Positions 1 through 8,818 of a stretch of 64,000 bases of DNA are shown here, in pieces. A model generated the notes under the pieces. The model saw only the letters and a program-made list of their open reading frames with translations. It made no database searches and had not been told where the DNA came from. The stretch's first letter is position 1; every line of letters begins with the position of its first letter. Origin of the DNA: Bdellovibrio svalbardensis (GTDB taxonomy: Bacteria > Bdellovibrionota > Bdellovibrionia > Bdellovibrionales > Bdellovibrionaceae); NCBI RefSeq assembly GCF_029531655.1, contig NZ_JANRMI010000001.1:992001-1056000 (forward strand), in the 5' to 3' direction. A program made the position numbers and the translations under genes.

Positions 1-1053
1 GGGTACCTTCACCGTTGTTTCGAAAAAATGGCGGAAACTCATCCGTACAATCAAGTTATCCCTTATACAGATCGTTTGAACTATTGCTCGGCGCCGATGA
101 ATAACATCGGATATTGCAAAGCGGTTGAGCGTATCTTGGGTGTGGAAATTCCAGCGAAGGCGCAGGCAATGCGTGTGATCCTGGCGGAACTTTCTCGTAT
201 CATCGACCATACGATTGCTATCGGTACGGGCGCGATGGACTTGGGTGCTTTGACTTCATTCTTCTTCATGTTCGGACTTCGTGAGCAAGTTTACGGCTTG
301 TTCGAAAAACTTTGCGGAGCTCGTTTGACTGTATCTATGACTCGCGTCGGTGGTATGGCTCAAGATGCGCCGGAAGGCTGGTACGATGAGGTTTTGGCAC
401 TTTGTAAAGAAATTCGCAGAGGCACAGACGAGATGGCTTCGATGGTTTTGGATAACAAAATCTTCATCAACCGTACTCGTGGTGTTTGTCCAGTAAGCGC
501 GGCTGACGCTATTCAATGGGGCTATACCGGTCCTTTGCTTCGCGCAGCGGGCGTGAACTTGGATTTGCGTAAAGCGACTCCTTATTATGGATATGATTCA
601 TTGGATTTCGACGTTCCAGTTGGAACTTCTGGTGATATCTATGACCGTTACCTTGTTCGTTTCGAGGAAATGCGTCAGTCCGTTCGTATCGTTGAACAAG
701 TCTGCAAAAACGTTCCTGGTGGCGATTACACAATCCGCGACAAAGGCATCGTTCTTCCAGAGAAAAAAGACGTTTACGGCAATATCGAAGGTTTGATGAA
801 TCACTTCATGTTGATCATTAAAGGTCTTCGCCCACCAGTGGGTGAAGTCTACGATGCAACAGAAGCAGCGAATGGTGAGCTTGGTTTCTATCTCGTAAGT
901 GATGGTTCCGCGAATCCATATCGTTTGAAAGTTCGTCCACCGTGCTTCGCGATCTATCAGTCTTATCCGACGGTAGTAAAAGGGGCTCAATTGGCAGACG
1001 CGATCGCAACAATCGCTTCTATGAACCTTATTGCCGGCGAACTTGATCGCTAA
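1..1053 (+). CDS. nuoD: NADH-quinone oxidoreductase subunit D (5' end cut by window)
   Basis: This is the 49-kDa subunit of the peripheral arm of respiratory complex I, which helps form the quinone-binding site at the membrane junction. The reading frame is open from base 1 (GYLHRCFEKMAE), matching the conserved GYLHRGxEK segment near the family N-terminus, so roughly 50 residues lie upstream of the window. IPYTDRLNY and the C-terminal segment ending IASMNLIAGELDR are typical of NuoD. The ATG at 28 is internal and not the start. The next gene, nuoE, follows 18 bases downstream. Identification is secure; only the start is missing. Confidence 0.96.
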   Translation, partial: GYLHRCFEKMAETHPYNQVIPYTDRLNYCSAPMNNIGYCKAVERILGVEIPAKAQAMRVILAELSRIIDHTIAIGTGAMDLGALTSFFFMFGLREQVYGLFEKLCGARLTVSMTRVGGMAQDAPEGWYDEVLALCKEIRRGTDEMASMVLDNKIFINRTRGVCPVSAADAIQWGYTGPLLRAAGVNLDLRKATPYYGYDSLDFDVPVGTSGDIYDRYLVRFEEMRQSVRIVEQVCKNVPGGDYTIRDKGIVLPEKKDVYGNIEGLMNHFMLIIKGLRPPVGEVYDATEAANGELGFYLVSDGSANPYRLKVRPPCFAIYQSYPTVVKGAQLADAIATIASMNLIAGELDR

Positions 1054-1071
1054 TTTTTGGGGTAAGTAACA

Positions 1072-1545
1072 ATGTTTAAACTTTCTGAACAAGGTTTGGC
1101 TGACGTAAAAAAAGAACTCGCTCGCTACGAAGCGCGTGAGTCTGCGATCATTCCAAGTCTTTATATTGCTCAAAAAGAAAATAAAGGCTTCATCACGCCG
1201 GATATTATCCGTCACTTGTCTCAAGTGATGGATATTCCTGAGGCGCGTATCAATGAAGTTTTCAAGTTCTATACGATGTTCAACCAAAAGCCTGTGGGTA
1301 AATACCATGTGCAAGTGTGCACAAATATTTCCTGCGCTTTGGAAGGTGGCCGTGAAATGGCTTCCCACATCTGTCATGAACTTGGCGTGAAATACAATGA
1401 AGTGACTGCGGACGGTCGTTTCACAGTTAGCAAAGTTGAGTGCTTGGGTTCTTGTGGAACTGCGCCAATGATGCAAGTGAACGACACTTATCACGAAAAA
1501 CTCACTCCAGAGACTGCAATGAATCTCTTGAGAGGTATGAAATAA
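1072..1545 (+). CDS. nuoE: NADH-quinone oxidoreductase subunit E
   Basis: This is the 24-kDa thioredoxin-fold subunit of the NADH dehydrogenase module of complex I, carrying the [2Fe-2S] cluster N1a. The protein has 157 residues, the usual length. The four cluster cysteines are visible as CTNISC (two Cys) and CLGSCG (two Cys). The N-terminal helical part (IIPSLYIAQKENKGFI) matches the family. The stop codon TAA shares its last base with the ATG of nuoF, so the two are translationally coupled. It is cotranscribed with nuoD, F, G and I. Confidence 0.96.
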   Translation: MFKLSEQGLADVKKELARYEARESAIIPSLYIAQKENKGFITPDIIRHLSQVMDIPEARINEVFKFYTMFNQKPVGKYHVQVCTNISCALEGGREMASHICHELGVKYNEVTADGRFTVSKVECLGSCGTAPMMQVNDTYHEKLTPETAMNLLRGMK

Positions 1546-2837
1546 TGGCTGAAGTAAAACTACTTACAGAATTCTATCATTTGCCAGAATATCAAACTTT
1601 GGCGGGTTACAAAGCTAAAGGCGGCTATGCAGTTTTGCCGACAGCTTTGAAAATGCAACCTCAAGCGATCATCGACGAAGTGAAAGCTTCTGGTCTTCGC
1701 GGTCGTGGTGGCGCGGGTTTCCCGACGGGTATGAAATGGGGCTTCTTGCCGAAAAACGGTGAGCCTCGCTATTTGTTGTGCAATGCCGATGAAGGTGAGC
1801 CTGGTACATTCAAAGATCGTATGATGATGGAGCGTGCTCCTCACCAATTGATCGAAGGTATGATCATCTCGGCTTTCGCAGTGGGATCTCATAAAGGTTA
1901 TATCTACGTTCGTGGTGAATACGTTTACCCGATCGAAGTTTTGAATAAAGCGATCAAAGAAGCTTACGATGCAGGTCTTCTTGGTAAAAACATCTTGGGT
2001 TCTGGTTTCGACTTCGACCTTGATGTGTACCGTGGTGCCGGCGCCTATATCTGCGGCGAAGAAACTGGAATGATCTCATCTTTGGAAGGCTTGAAAGGCC
2101 AACCAAAATTGAAACCGCCATTCCCTGCGGTTCAAGGCTACTTGAGAAAGCCAACTATCGTTAATAACGTGGAAACTTTGGCGGCAGTCACTTACATCAT
2201 TAAGGATGGTGCGGCTGCTTATCGCAAGCACGGAACTGAAAAATCTGCGGGAACAAAATTGTTCTCAGTATCTGGTAACGTGATGAAGCCAGGTAACTAC
2301 GAAGTTCCACTCGGCTATCCTTTGATGGATTTGATCATGAAAGAGTGCGGAGGCATGAAGCCAGGTCGTAAGCTAAAAGCGATCATCCCTGGTGGTTCAT
2401 CTGCACCGATTTTGACAGCTGAAGAGTGCGCAAAGGCCAATATGGATTACGAATCACTAGCGGGATTGGGCTCAATGCTTGGTTCTGGCGCAGTGATCGT
2501 GATGGATGACTCTCAATGTATGGTTGATATGTTGGGTGTTTTGACTCACTTCTATGCACATGAATCTTGTGGTCAATGTACCCCGTGCCGTGAAGGTACT
2601 GGATGGTTGGATAAAATCCTTCATTCAATCCTTGAAGGCCGTGGTCGTTTGCAGGATATCGATTTGTTGATCAAAGTTGCTGACAACATGAAGGGCAAAA
2701 CTATTTGCGCTCTTTCTGATGCAGCAGCATTGCCTGTGTTGAGTTTCGTTAATAAGTTCAGAGACGAATTTGAATTCTATGTTCGTGAAGGACGCTCGAA
2801 AGTAAAAGGGACTACATATGCCGAAAATAACCATTAA
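1545..2837 (+). CDS. nuoF: NADH-quinone oxidoreductase subunit F
   Basis: This is the 51-kDa subunit of complex I that binds NADH and FMN and carries [4Fe-4S] cluster N3. The chosen start, ATG at 1545, overlaps the nuoE stop by one base and gives 430 residues, a normal size. An in-frame ATG at 1440 lies inside nuoE and is rejected. Visible motifs are the FMN/NADH-binding segment LRGRGGAGFPTGMKW, CNADEGEPGTFKDR, the Gly-rich GAGAYICGEETG, and the cluster ligands ESCGQCTPCREGT plus a later Cys in TICALSDAA. The 3' end overlaps nuoG by 20 bases. Confidence 0.97.
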   Translation: MAEVKLLTEFYHLPEYQTLAGYKAKGGYAVLPTALKMQPQAIIDEVKASGLRGRGGAGFPTGMKWGFLPKNGEPRYLLCNADEGEPGTFKDRMMMERAPHQLIEGMIISAFAVGSHKGYIYVRGEYVYPIEVLNKAIKEAYDAGLLGKNILGSGFDFDLDVYRGAGAYICGEETGMISSLEGLKGQPKLKPPFPAVQGYLRKPTIVNNVETLAAVTYIIKDGAAAYRKHGTEKSAGTKLFSVSGNVMKPGNYEVPLGYPLMDLIMKECGGMKPGRKLKAIIPGGSSAPILTAEECAKANMDYESLAGLGSMLGSGAVIVMDDSQCMVDMLGVLTHFYAHESCGQCTPCREGTGWLDKILHSILEGRGRLQDIDLLIKVADNMKGKTICALSDAAALPVLSFVNKFRDEFEFYVREGRSKVKGTTYAENNH

Positions 2838-4401
2838 TGGCAAAGAAGTCGAAGTAAAGGAAGGCACCTCGATCATCGAGGCTATGCAACAGTCGGGCGA
2901 TCGCATTGCTCACTATTGCTGGCATCCGGGTCTAAGTGTTGCCGGTGTTTGTCGTCTTTGTATGGTGGAGATCGAAGGAAATCCACGCGTTCAGATCGCA
3001 TGTAACACGATGGCTACTGAAGGTATGAAGATCAACAACACATCCGAAAAAGTTCGTGATGCTGTTAAGTGGGGACTTGATTTCCATTTGATCAACCATC
3101 CTTTGGATTGCCCTATCTGTGACCAGGCAGGTGAGTGCGGACTTCAAGACCAATACATGGAGTACGGTAAGTACGATCCTGAAATGGCTGAGCCGAAGCA
3201 AAAGAAACACAAGGTTGTGGACTTGGGCCCAACTGTGGTTTTGGATTCTGAAAGATGCATCCTTTGCTCTCGTTGTGTGCGCTTCACTGAAGAAGTCTCT
3301 AAAACTAATGAATTGGGTCTTTTCAACCGTGGTGACCGCACTGAAATCGGCACTCATGATGGAATGCCTTTGAATAACAAATATTCTTTGAACACTGTGG
3401 ATATCTGCCCAGTGGGTGCATTGACGTCGAAAGACTTCCGTTTCCGTCAAAGGGTTTGGTATCTAAAAGATTCAGAAACTGTATGTAACGGTTGCTCAAC
3501 TGGCTGTAACGTTAAAGTTTACTACAATCGCGAAGGTTTCTTCCGCGTAAAACCTGTTTACAATGAAAAAGTAAACGGTCACTGGATGTGCGATGAAGGT
3601 CGCGAAATCTATAAGTTTGTAAACAAAGACCACCGTTTGTTGAAAGCTCAAGTTCGTAACAACACTGGTTGGACTGAAATGCACGCAGGTGCAGCGGCGA
3701 AAGCGGCCTCTGAAGTTGTTAAGTCAACAGCAGCAGACTCTCTGGCGTTGGTATTGACGGCTCAATACACTGTTGAAGAATTTGATGCCATCGTTGGTAC
3801 TTTCGTAAATGAATTTAAATCTAAGAAGGTCTACTTCTGGATTAACAACAAAGAGTCTTTCGATGAATTTGACGGTCTTCTGCTTCGTGGTGACAAAAAC
3901 CCGAATACCAAAGGCTTGTTGAAAGTTCTTGAAAAACACGGAATCTCTGCAACTTGGAACGAATTGTCTCAAGGTCTTGCAGCTGGTTCTATCAAAACTG
4001 TTGTTGTTGCGGGCCCAGAAAACCAAGCGGTATTCCCTGACTTCGCAGATCGCGTGAAAGAGCTTTCAAAAGCTCAAAACTTGATCTGGTTGCAAGCGGG
4101 TAAGAACGAGGCCTTGTCTGCTTTGACGGGCAACGTTTCATTGATCCCTATGAAAACTTTCGTAGAGAAAGATGGAACATTCATCAACCACGCGGGACTT
4201 GAACAAAAATTCAAGAAGGCAACGGTTGTGGTTTCTGAAGCACTTACTTTGACTGAGGCGGCATTGTTGCTTGCAGGTAAAAACCTGGCGATCAATGCTT
4301 CACCAGCAAATGAGTTCATGCCGATGAACCAACGTATTGACCAAGTTGAAGTTGAAGCTCGTAAGAAAAACGAGTTCGTATTTAAGAGAGGTAGCCTATG
4401 A
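2818..4401 (+). CDS. nuoG: NADH-quinone oxidoreductase subunit G (short form)
   Basis: This is the 75-kDa subunit of complex I, an electron-relay iron-sulfur protein. The [2Fe-2S] ligands are Cys34, 45, 48 and 62. The His-containing [4Fe-4S] motif is HPLDCPICDQAGEC, followed by CILCSRCVRF and the extra VCNGCSTGC cluster near residue 222. After the cluster domains only about 290 residues of poorly conserved molybdopterin-oxidoreductase-like sequence remain, so at 527 residues it is shorter than the 700-900 residues common in the family. It starts inside nuoF and its stop overlaps the nuoI start as ATGA. No frameshift is evident, so the shortness looks natural. Confidence 0.93.
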   Translation: MPKITINGKEVEVKEGTSIIEAMQQSGDRIAHYCWHPGLSVAGVCRLCMVEIEGNPRVQIACNTMATEGMKINNTSEKVRDAVKWGLDFHLINHPLDCPICDQAGECGLQDQYMEYGKYDPEMAEPKQKKHKVVDLGPTVVLDSERCILCSRCVRFTEEVSKTNELGLFNRGDRTEIGTHDGMPLNNKYSLNTVDICPVGALTSKDFRFRQRVWYLKDSETVCNGCSTGCNVKVYYNREGFFRVKPVYNEKVNGHWMCDEGREIYKFVNKDHRLLKAQVRNNTGWTEMHAGAAAKAASEVVKSTAADSLALVLTAQYTVEEFDAIVGTFVNEFKSKKVYFWINNKESFDEFDGLLLRGDKNPNTKGLLKVLEKHGISATWNELSQGLAAGSIKTVVVAGPENQAVFPDFADRVKELSKAQNLIWLQAGKNEALSALTGNVSLIPMKTFVEKDGTFINHAGLEQKFKKATVVVSEALTLTEAALLLAGKNLAINASPANEFMPMNQRIDQVEVEARKKNEFVFKRGSL

Positions 4402-4922
4402 GCGTAATGCAAAACAACTCTGAAAAGGCCAAATGGTACTTGCCGGGTGTTTTGGGTGGTCTTTGGATCACTGGAAAGCACTTGGTAGGCAATCTTTTGA
4501 ATCGTAAAAAAATGATGACCTTGAATTATCCTGAAGAGAAGTATGACTACTCTCCAAGATTCAAAGGGAACCATGTTTTGACAGTAAAGAAAGACGGATC
4601 TCTTCGTTGCACGGCTTGTATGTTGTGCGCGACGAACTGTCCTGCGGAATGTATCAAAATCGTAGCAGCGGAACATAACGATCCAACGGTCGAGAAATTC
4701 CCAATTGCCTACGAAATCGATATCCTCCGTTGCGTATTCTGCGGTTACTGCGAAGAAGCCTGCCCAGTGGATGCAATCCGCTTGGGACCTGAATGGCAAA
4801 CTCCGGCTGTGAACGGTGGAAACTTCATCTACGACATCAATCACTTGGCTTATCGCCCAAATCTTAAGGGTGGTATCCAAACTCACGTTGACGACGAAGA
4901 ACGCCACAAGCAGGGGATCTAG
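4398..4922 (+). CDS. nuoI: NADH-quinone oxidoreductase subunit I
   Basis: This 8Fe-8S ferredoxin subunit of complex I carries clusters N6a and N6b and passes electrons toward the quinone site. Two CxxCxxCxxxCP motifs are clear: CTACMLCATNCP and CVFCGYCEEACP. The length of 174 residues is normal. It overlaps nuoG by four bases (ATGA). In most operons nuoH lies between G and I; here it is absent, and a terminator follows, so the membrane-arm genes (H, J-N) must be elsewhere. It is the last gene of this operon in the window. Confidence 0.96.
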   Translation: MSVMQNNSEKAKWYLPGVLGGLWITGKHLVGNLLNRKKMMTLNYPEEKYDYSPRFKGNHVLTVKKDGSLRCTACMLCATNCPAECIKIVAAEHNDPTVEKFPIAYEIDILRCVFCGYCEEACPVDAIRLGPEWQTPAVNGGNFIYDINHLAYRPNLKGGIQTHVDDEERHKQGI

Positions 4923-4930
4923 ACCGCCTT

Positions 4931-4954
4931 GCACTCCGACTTCGTCGGAGTAGG
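4931..4954. repeat. Small palindromic repeat, CTCC/GGAG hairpin family (copy 1)
   Basis: The stem ACTCCGAC / GTCGGAGT closes on a TTC loop just after nuoI. The flanking CTTGC and AGG are also shared with the copy ending at 12883. Related hairpins lie near 42796-42814 and 56726-56748. It has no U-tract, so it is not itself the nuo terminator, which follows immediately. Confidence 0.7.
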
Positions 4955-4965
4955 AAATTGGAAAT

Positions 4966-5006
4966 AAAAAAAGAGGACGGGCAAAATGCCGGTCCTCTTT
5001 TTTTTA
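4966..5006. terminator. Bidirectional terminator between nuoI and the convergent gene
   Basis: An A-tract plus AGAGGACGGGC, an AAAAT loop and GCCGGTCCTCT followed by eight T form a GC-rich stem with one mismatch. Because A and T tracts flank both sides, it can end nuoI on the plus strand and the 5039-5374 gene on the minus strand. Confidence 0.85.
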
Positions 5007-5038
5007 TGGCGAAGCCATTGAGCTCTAACTGGAAACGA

Positions 5039-5374
5039 CTATTTGCCGCAGACATCCAAACGGATTTTAACTGTTGCTTGTCGGTCAGTCTCGATCTCGG
5101 CAAAGATCGATAGATCTCCAAGGTACTGCCCAGTTCTGAAGCCAACCAGGGTATATCCTCCTCTGATTTCAATAGATCTCTGGATGATTTCTTCAGCATC
5201 CTCTACCGTTCCATTGTAGCAGAGGATCGGCGCAAACAAGACATTGGCAGGGACTTTAGTTTTCTTAGTAAGAATAGTGATTGCTTGGTTGCTACTGACG
5301 GCGATGAAAGGTTCGCTTTTGGCCATAGCATTGAAACCACAAAGTAATGAAACTAGCATAATGATCTTTTTCAT
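5039..5374 (-). CDS. Small secreted protein of unknown function
   Basis: I do not recognise this 111-residue protein. It starts with a clear signal peptide (MKKIIMLVSLLCGFNAMAKS) with likely cleavage after AMA. The mature part of about 90 residues contains two cysteines (CYNG near the middle and a C-terminal CGK) that could form a disulfide in the periplasm. An SD sequence (TTTTGGAG) lies 6-8 bases before the ATG. It is a single gene, convergent with the nuo operon and sharing its terminator. The coding prediction is good because of the signal peptide and SD; the function is unknown. Confidence 0.75.
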   Translation of the reverse strand: MKKIIMLVSLLCGFNAMAKSEPFIAVSSNQAITILTKKTKVPANVLFAPILCYNGTVEDAEEIIQRSIEIRGGYTLVGFRTGQYLGDLSIFAEIETDRQATVKIRLDVCGK

Positions 5375-5510
5375 AGGTTCTCCAAAATAAGTTAATCCGC
5401 TCTAAAGGTTGCGGAGTGAATTCCCCGTTATCCAACCGGCGCGGCTCTAATCACTAACTTCTAGTGCGATGATCATTCCAAGGTGGATTCAAATATAAGC
5501 GAGGATAACT

Positions 5511-5600
5511 CTGTGGCCATCGTTTAAGCCACAGGGACCCAGCCAAGGAATGTCACCGAAAAGGTACCTGCTTCTTTTTTGGGTCTACACCGCATTAAAC
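5511..5600 (+). promoter_or_regulatory. Possible structured 5' leader of the 5650 gene
   Basis: Within the 275-base gap, CTGTGGC (5511-5517) pairs with GCCACAG (5528-5534). A downstream GACCCA can pair with TGGGTC about 40 bases later, enclosing ACC-GAAAA-GGT. It does not match the riboswitch consensus sequences I know. It may be only chance pairing, so confidence is low. Confidence 0.2.
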
Positions 5601-5649
5601 TTGCAACCGCGGGGAGCATCGCCCAGACTTTCTAGTAGGGGGAAATTTT

Positions 5650-6039
5650 ATGAAAAATCTTTTAGCAGCATTGTTTTTGGTTTGCGCTCCGGTCTTGTCT
5701 TTTGCGCAAAGCATGGGGACTTTCGCAGTAGAAGCAAAGCCTGTTGATCAATATTATCGTTATAGTTTTGGTAGTGTGAATGTGGGCTTTAATATGTATG
5801 CCGACTTCACTTTGACTGCAAATCCAACTGAAACATTGGAAGTGAAAGGCATCTCCATCAGTGGTGCTATGTACGACGCTCGTACAAATTGCCCTAAGGT
5901 TTTGAACCCTGGTCAAACTTGTACGACACGTGTTTACTTTACACCGCGTATGGAAGGTGGACATTGGGGAAGACTTTTATTCGTGCTGAATGATCACAAC
6001 ATCGTGATCGATCTTTTTGGCAATGGATGGAAACACTAG
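5650..6039 (+). CDS. Secreted protein with an ASH/choice-of-anchor-like beta domain
   Basis: The 129-residue product has a signal peptide cut after SFAQ (residues 1-20). The mature part looks like a single immunoglobulin-like beta sandwich of the ASH/HYDIN or choice-of-anchor D type: YSFGSVNVGF early, then the Cys-flanked loop NCPKVLNPGQTCTTRVYFTP, which is typical where C-x8-C precedes V.F.P. Such domains usually sit in larger surface proteins; here one stands alone. The SD AGGGGG lies 7 bases before the ATG. The gene is single and ends at a strong terminator. The domain family is inferred by eye. Confidence 0.75.
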   Translation: MKNLLAALFLVCAPVLSFAQSMGTFAVEAKPVDQYYRYSFGSVNVGFNMYADFTLTANPTETLEVKGISISGAMYDARTNCPKVLNPGQTCTTRVYFTPRMEGGHWGRLLFVLNDHNIVIDLFGNGWKH

Positions 6040-6064
6040 TTTTTAAAATTCCATGCTAGGAAAT

Positions 6065-6098
6065 AAAAAAGGAAGGCTTTGGCCTTCCTTTTTTTATT
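6065..6098. terminator. Bidirectional terminator
   Basis: AAAAAAGGAAGGC, TTTG loop, GCCTTCCTTTTTTT. The symmetric A/T tracts let it serve the 5650 gene on the plus strand and thpR on the minus strand. Confidence 0.88.
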
Positions 6099-6106
6099 TT
6101 AGCTTT

Positions 6107-6727
6107 CTATTCCTGAATCCCCAGACTCGAGTCCACATCCTCATGGCTCTCGATGGTCCCAGTCAGCTTACAGCGAACCAAAGGTTTATAAACCGTGTAA
6201 GCTCCTCGCACTTCCGACTCGTACAAGACGATTTCACTGACATGAATTTTACCAAAGCTTTTTCGCTTGAATGGAGAAAGCATGTCTTTGACGCTTTTTG
6301 GATTGCGAAGGCGGGCAAAAGTGATGTGTGGAGTATAGTCACGCTGCTCCGGCTGAGGCAGAAGATCGTTTTTAGTCAGTTCCTCTTCCAGAGCCGTTTT
6401 GAATTCATTCAAATATCTTTTATTCTGTACGCCCAGCCAAAGAACGCGTGCATCCTGTTCGCTTGAGAATGCGCCGACATCTTCAACCTTCAAGTCAAAC
6501 GGGGCAAAGCGAGTACAGACTGTTTCTAAGGTATCAGCAAGCTGAGGAACTGCCTCTTCATCCATGGGACCAATAAAAGTAACAGTCGCATGGAAGTTCT
6601 CAAGCGGAACCCATTTCATGACCATTTCTTTTTTGTCGGCTATAATTCGAAGTTTCTTATAGATAGGTAGAAACGTTTTCTCTAGAGGATCACTGGCATT
6701 CAAGGCAAAGAACAATCGTTTCTTCAT
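6107..6727 (-). CDS. thpR: RNA 2',3'-cyclic phosphodiesterase (2H family, LigT-like)
   Basis: This is a 2H phosphoesterase of the LigT/ThpR family, which hydrolyses 2',3'-cyclic phosphate ends of RNA to 2'-phosphates and is historically called 2'-5' RNA ligase. The two catalytic HxTx motifs are HATV (near residue 46) and HITF (near residue 133), spaced as expected. The start MKKRLFFAL is the classic N-terminus. The length of 206 residues is slightly above the usual 175-190 because of an acidic C-terminal extension of about 20 residues (ESHEDVDSS). It is a single gene whose cytosolic role in bacteria is unclear. Confidence 0.92.
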   Translation of the reverse strand: MKKRLFFALNASDPLEKTFLPIYKKLRIIADKKEMVMKWVPLENFHATVTFIGPMDEEAVPQLADTLETVCTRFAPFDLKVEDVGAFSSEQDARVLWLGVQNKRYLNEFKTALEEELTKNDLLPQPEQRDYTPHITFARLRNPKSVKDMLSPFKRKSFGKIHVSEIVLYESEVRGAYTVYKPLVRCKLTGTIESHEDVDSSLGIQE

Positions 6728-6856
6728 GCATAGATATTAACTTGGGTTGTGCGAAGGACCAAGGTTTAAAACTGAAATTGCCCAGAAAGTCCCTCAGCTC
6801 AGACACAAACGAGATAGCAGGCGGGTTTAGCGACAACCAGCCTGCTATACACAAAA

Positions 6857-7837
6857 TTACTTATCTTTGACTTTGGGAGGGAAGATCAAAGAAGCGGCAA
6901 TGGAGCCACCAATTAGAGCGGCGATGACCCCCAATGAAATTCCAATCGGGAACTTGCCGTCGAAGAGGTTGTTCAACCAAACCATTTTCAATCCAACGAA
7001 TATCAAGACGGCTGCAAGACCGAACTTCAACAAATGGAATTTGTCGACCACGCCGGCTAGCAAGAAGTACAAAGAGCGTAATCCCAGAATCGCGAAAATA
7101 TTTGAAGTAAACACAATCAACGGTTCTTTTGTAATCGCAAAGATCGCAGGCACTGAGTCCACGGCAAAAATCACATCCGTAAATTCAAGGAAGATCAGAG
7201 CGACAAAAAGCGGAGTCGCCATGCGCAGGCCATTTTCTTTGATAAAGAAGCGATCCTCATGCATGCGATCCGCCACTGGAAAATAGCGTTTCATCAAGCG
7301 AATCAACCAGTTCTTGGAAGGATCAACGGCTTGGTCGTGAGAGAACATCATCTTGATACCGGTAAAGATCAAGAAAGCTCCGAAAATAATAACCACCGCG
7401 TGGTATTGCATAAGGACGGATCCCAGCGCAATGAAGATAGCGCGGAAAATCAAGGCGCCGATAATGCCATAGAAGAGAACCCGGTGCTGATATTTGGCGG
7501 GAATGCCAAAGAATCCGAAGACGACGACGAATACGAATATATTATCGATGGAAAGAGACTTCTCAATGACATAGCCAGTGAGGAATTCTAAGGCGGTTTG
7601 TTTCGCGACACTGGGATCGCCAAATTTATCGAGAGTGTACCAATATAGACCGGCATTAAAGATGAGGGCTAAGCTAACCCAGACAAGGGACCATGCAGTG
7701 GCTTCCTTGAAGCTGACAGTGTGGGATTGCTTATGGAAGACGCCTAGGTCAAGGGCAAGCATGCCAATTACGAAGCCCAGGAACGCCAGGTAGAACCACC
7801 AATATTCAGCCATAGGAAATAATAAATCAGGTATCAA
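6857..7837 (-). CDS. TerC/Alx-family integral membrane protein
   Basis: This 326-residue protein with about nine hydrophobic segments belongs to the TerC/Alx family, linked to metal (manganese) export and tellurite resistance. The family signatures SLSIDNIFVF and FTDVIFAVDSVPAI are both present, with acidic residues inside membrane segments. The preferred start is TTG at 7837, preceded by GAGGAGG four bases away; an in-frame ATG at 7813 is an alternative. It is divergent from an NhaR-like LysR regulator, which could control it, although that link is only suggested by position. No alx-type riboswitch was recognised in the short upstream gap. Confidence 0.9.
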   Translation of the reverse strand: MIPDLLFPMAEYWWFYLAFLGFVIGMLALDLGVFHKQSHTVSFKEATAWSLVWVSLALIFNAGLYWYTLDKFGDPSVAKQTALEFLTGYVIEKSLSIDNIFVFVVVFGFFGIPAKYQHRVLFYGIIGALIFRAIFIALGSVLMQYHAVVIIFGAFLIFTGIKMMFSHDQAVDPSKNWLIRLMKRYFPVADRMHEDRFFIKENGLRMATPLFVALIFLEFTDVIFAVDSVPAIFAITKEPLIVFTSNIFAILGLRSLYFLLAGVVDKFHLLKFGLAAVLIFVGLKMVWLNNLFDGKFPIGISLGVIAALIGGSIAASLIFPPKVKDK

Positions 7838-7934
7838 GAGACCTCCTCAATAAAAGCATAGTAACTGCTTTCTTTACTTTTAAAAAATCGATAATCTTAA
7901 GGAAGTTATTCGCTTTAAACGAAGGGTTTGGGAC

Positions 7935-8816
7935 ATGCAGTGGCTGAATTATCATCATCTTCAATATTTCTATACGATTGCCCAAGAGGGAAGCATTGCG
8001 AAGGCTGCTGCTAAATTAAATATCGGCCAGCCAACTCTGAGCACCCAATTGAAACAGCTGGAAGAGTCGCTGGGGCGTCCACTATTCGAAAGAAGCAAGC
8101 AGCGTCTGCATCTTACCGAGGCTGGAAAAATTGCATTTGAATATGCGGATCAAGTGTTTCGAATTGGCTCTGAAATGATTGAAGCCTTGGAAGATCGATT
8201 GCAGAATAACCGCATCCACGTGCAGATTGGGGCCTTGGACAGTGTGCCCAAGCATATAATCAAGGAAGTGATTTTAAAGGCCTATGAGGCTGGCAACTGT
8301 ATGGTGTCAGTGTTGGAAGGTGCGGGGGATAAACTTCTTCGCGAACTTTCAGCGCATGAAGTGGATCTGCTTCTTTCGAATTATGCTCCCTCAGTGGATT
8401 TTCAAACTGTCTATGCAAAATCAGTCGCAAAAATCGATGTTGTCGTTTGTGCCTCAGAAAAATACAAGCATCTTAAGAAGAATTTTCCGAGATCCCTGGA
8501 AGGTCAGCCTTTCGTCTTTCCAACGATTCACAGCAAGCTTCGCCGCGATATAGATCATTATTTTTCAGTGAATGGCATCAAAGTCGATTGCGTTGCCGAG
8601 ACTCAGGATACCAGTCTGCAAACGCTGCTGGGAACAGAAGGGGTCGGTCTCATCCCTATTGCTGACGTAGTTGCCAAAGACCTGGTCAAGGAGAAGAAGC
8701 TTGTTGTCTTGGGCAAGCTCAATGGAGTTTATGAAGAGATTTGGTTGATGGCAGCAAGCCGAAAAATCGAGAACCCCATCGTCGCTAAGTTGATGAAAGA
8801 GTTCTCGCTAAAATAA
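7935..8816 (+). CDS. LysR-family transcriptional regulator, NhaR-like
   Basis: This 293-residue LysR-type regulator has an N-terminal winged HTH (residues 1-60; GSIAKAAAKLNIGQPTLSTQLKQL) and a C-terminal effector-binding domain. The opening WLNYHHLQYFYTIAQEGSI closely resembles NhaR, the Na+/H+-responsive regulator of antiporter genes, rather than metabolic LysR proteins. It is transcribed divergently from the TerC-like gene across about 100 bases, the usual LysR arrangement, so that gene is a candidate target. It converges tightly with the nuclease gene, whose end lies two bases away, with no terminator between them. Confidence 0.88.
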   Translation: MQWLNYHHLQYFYTIAQEGSIAKAAAKLNIGQPTLSTQLKQLEESLGRPLFERSKQRLHLTEAGKIAFEYADQVFRIGSEMIEALEDRLQNNRIHVQIGALDSVPKHIIKEVILKAYEAGNCMVSVLEGAGDKLLRELSAHEVDLLLSNYAPSVDFQTVYAKSVAKIDVVVCASEKYKHLKKNFPRSLEGQPFVFPTIHSKLRRDIDHYFSVNGIKVDCVAETQDTSLQTLLGTEGVGLIPIADVVAKDLVKEKKLVVLGKLNGVYEEIWLMAASRKIENPIVAKLMKEFSLK

Positions 8817-8818
8817 GG

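Noticed and set aside
5461-5649. Possible c-di-GMP riboswitch upstream of the 5650 gene
   Set aside because: The region can fold, but the conserved GGGCAAACC and GACGCAAAGCC motifs of the GEMM class are absent.
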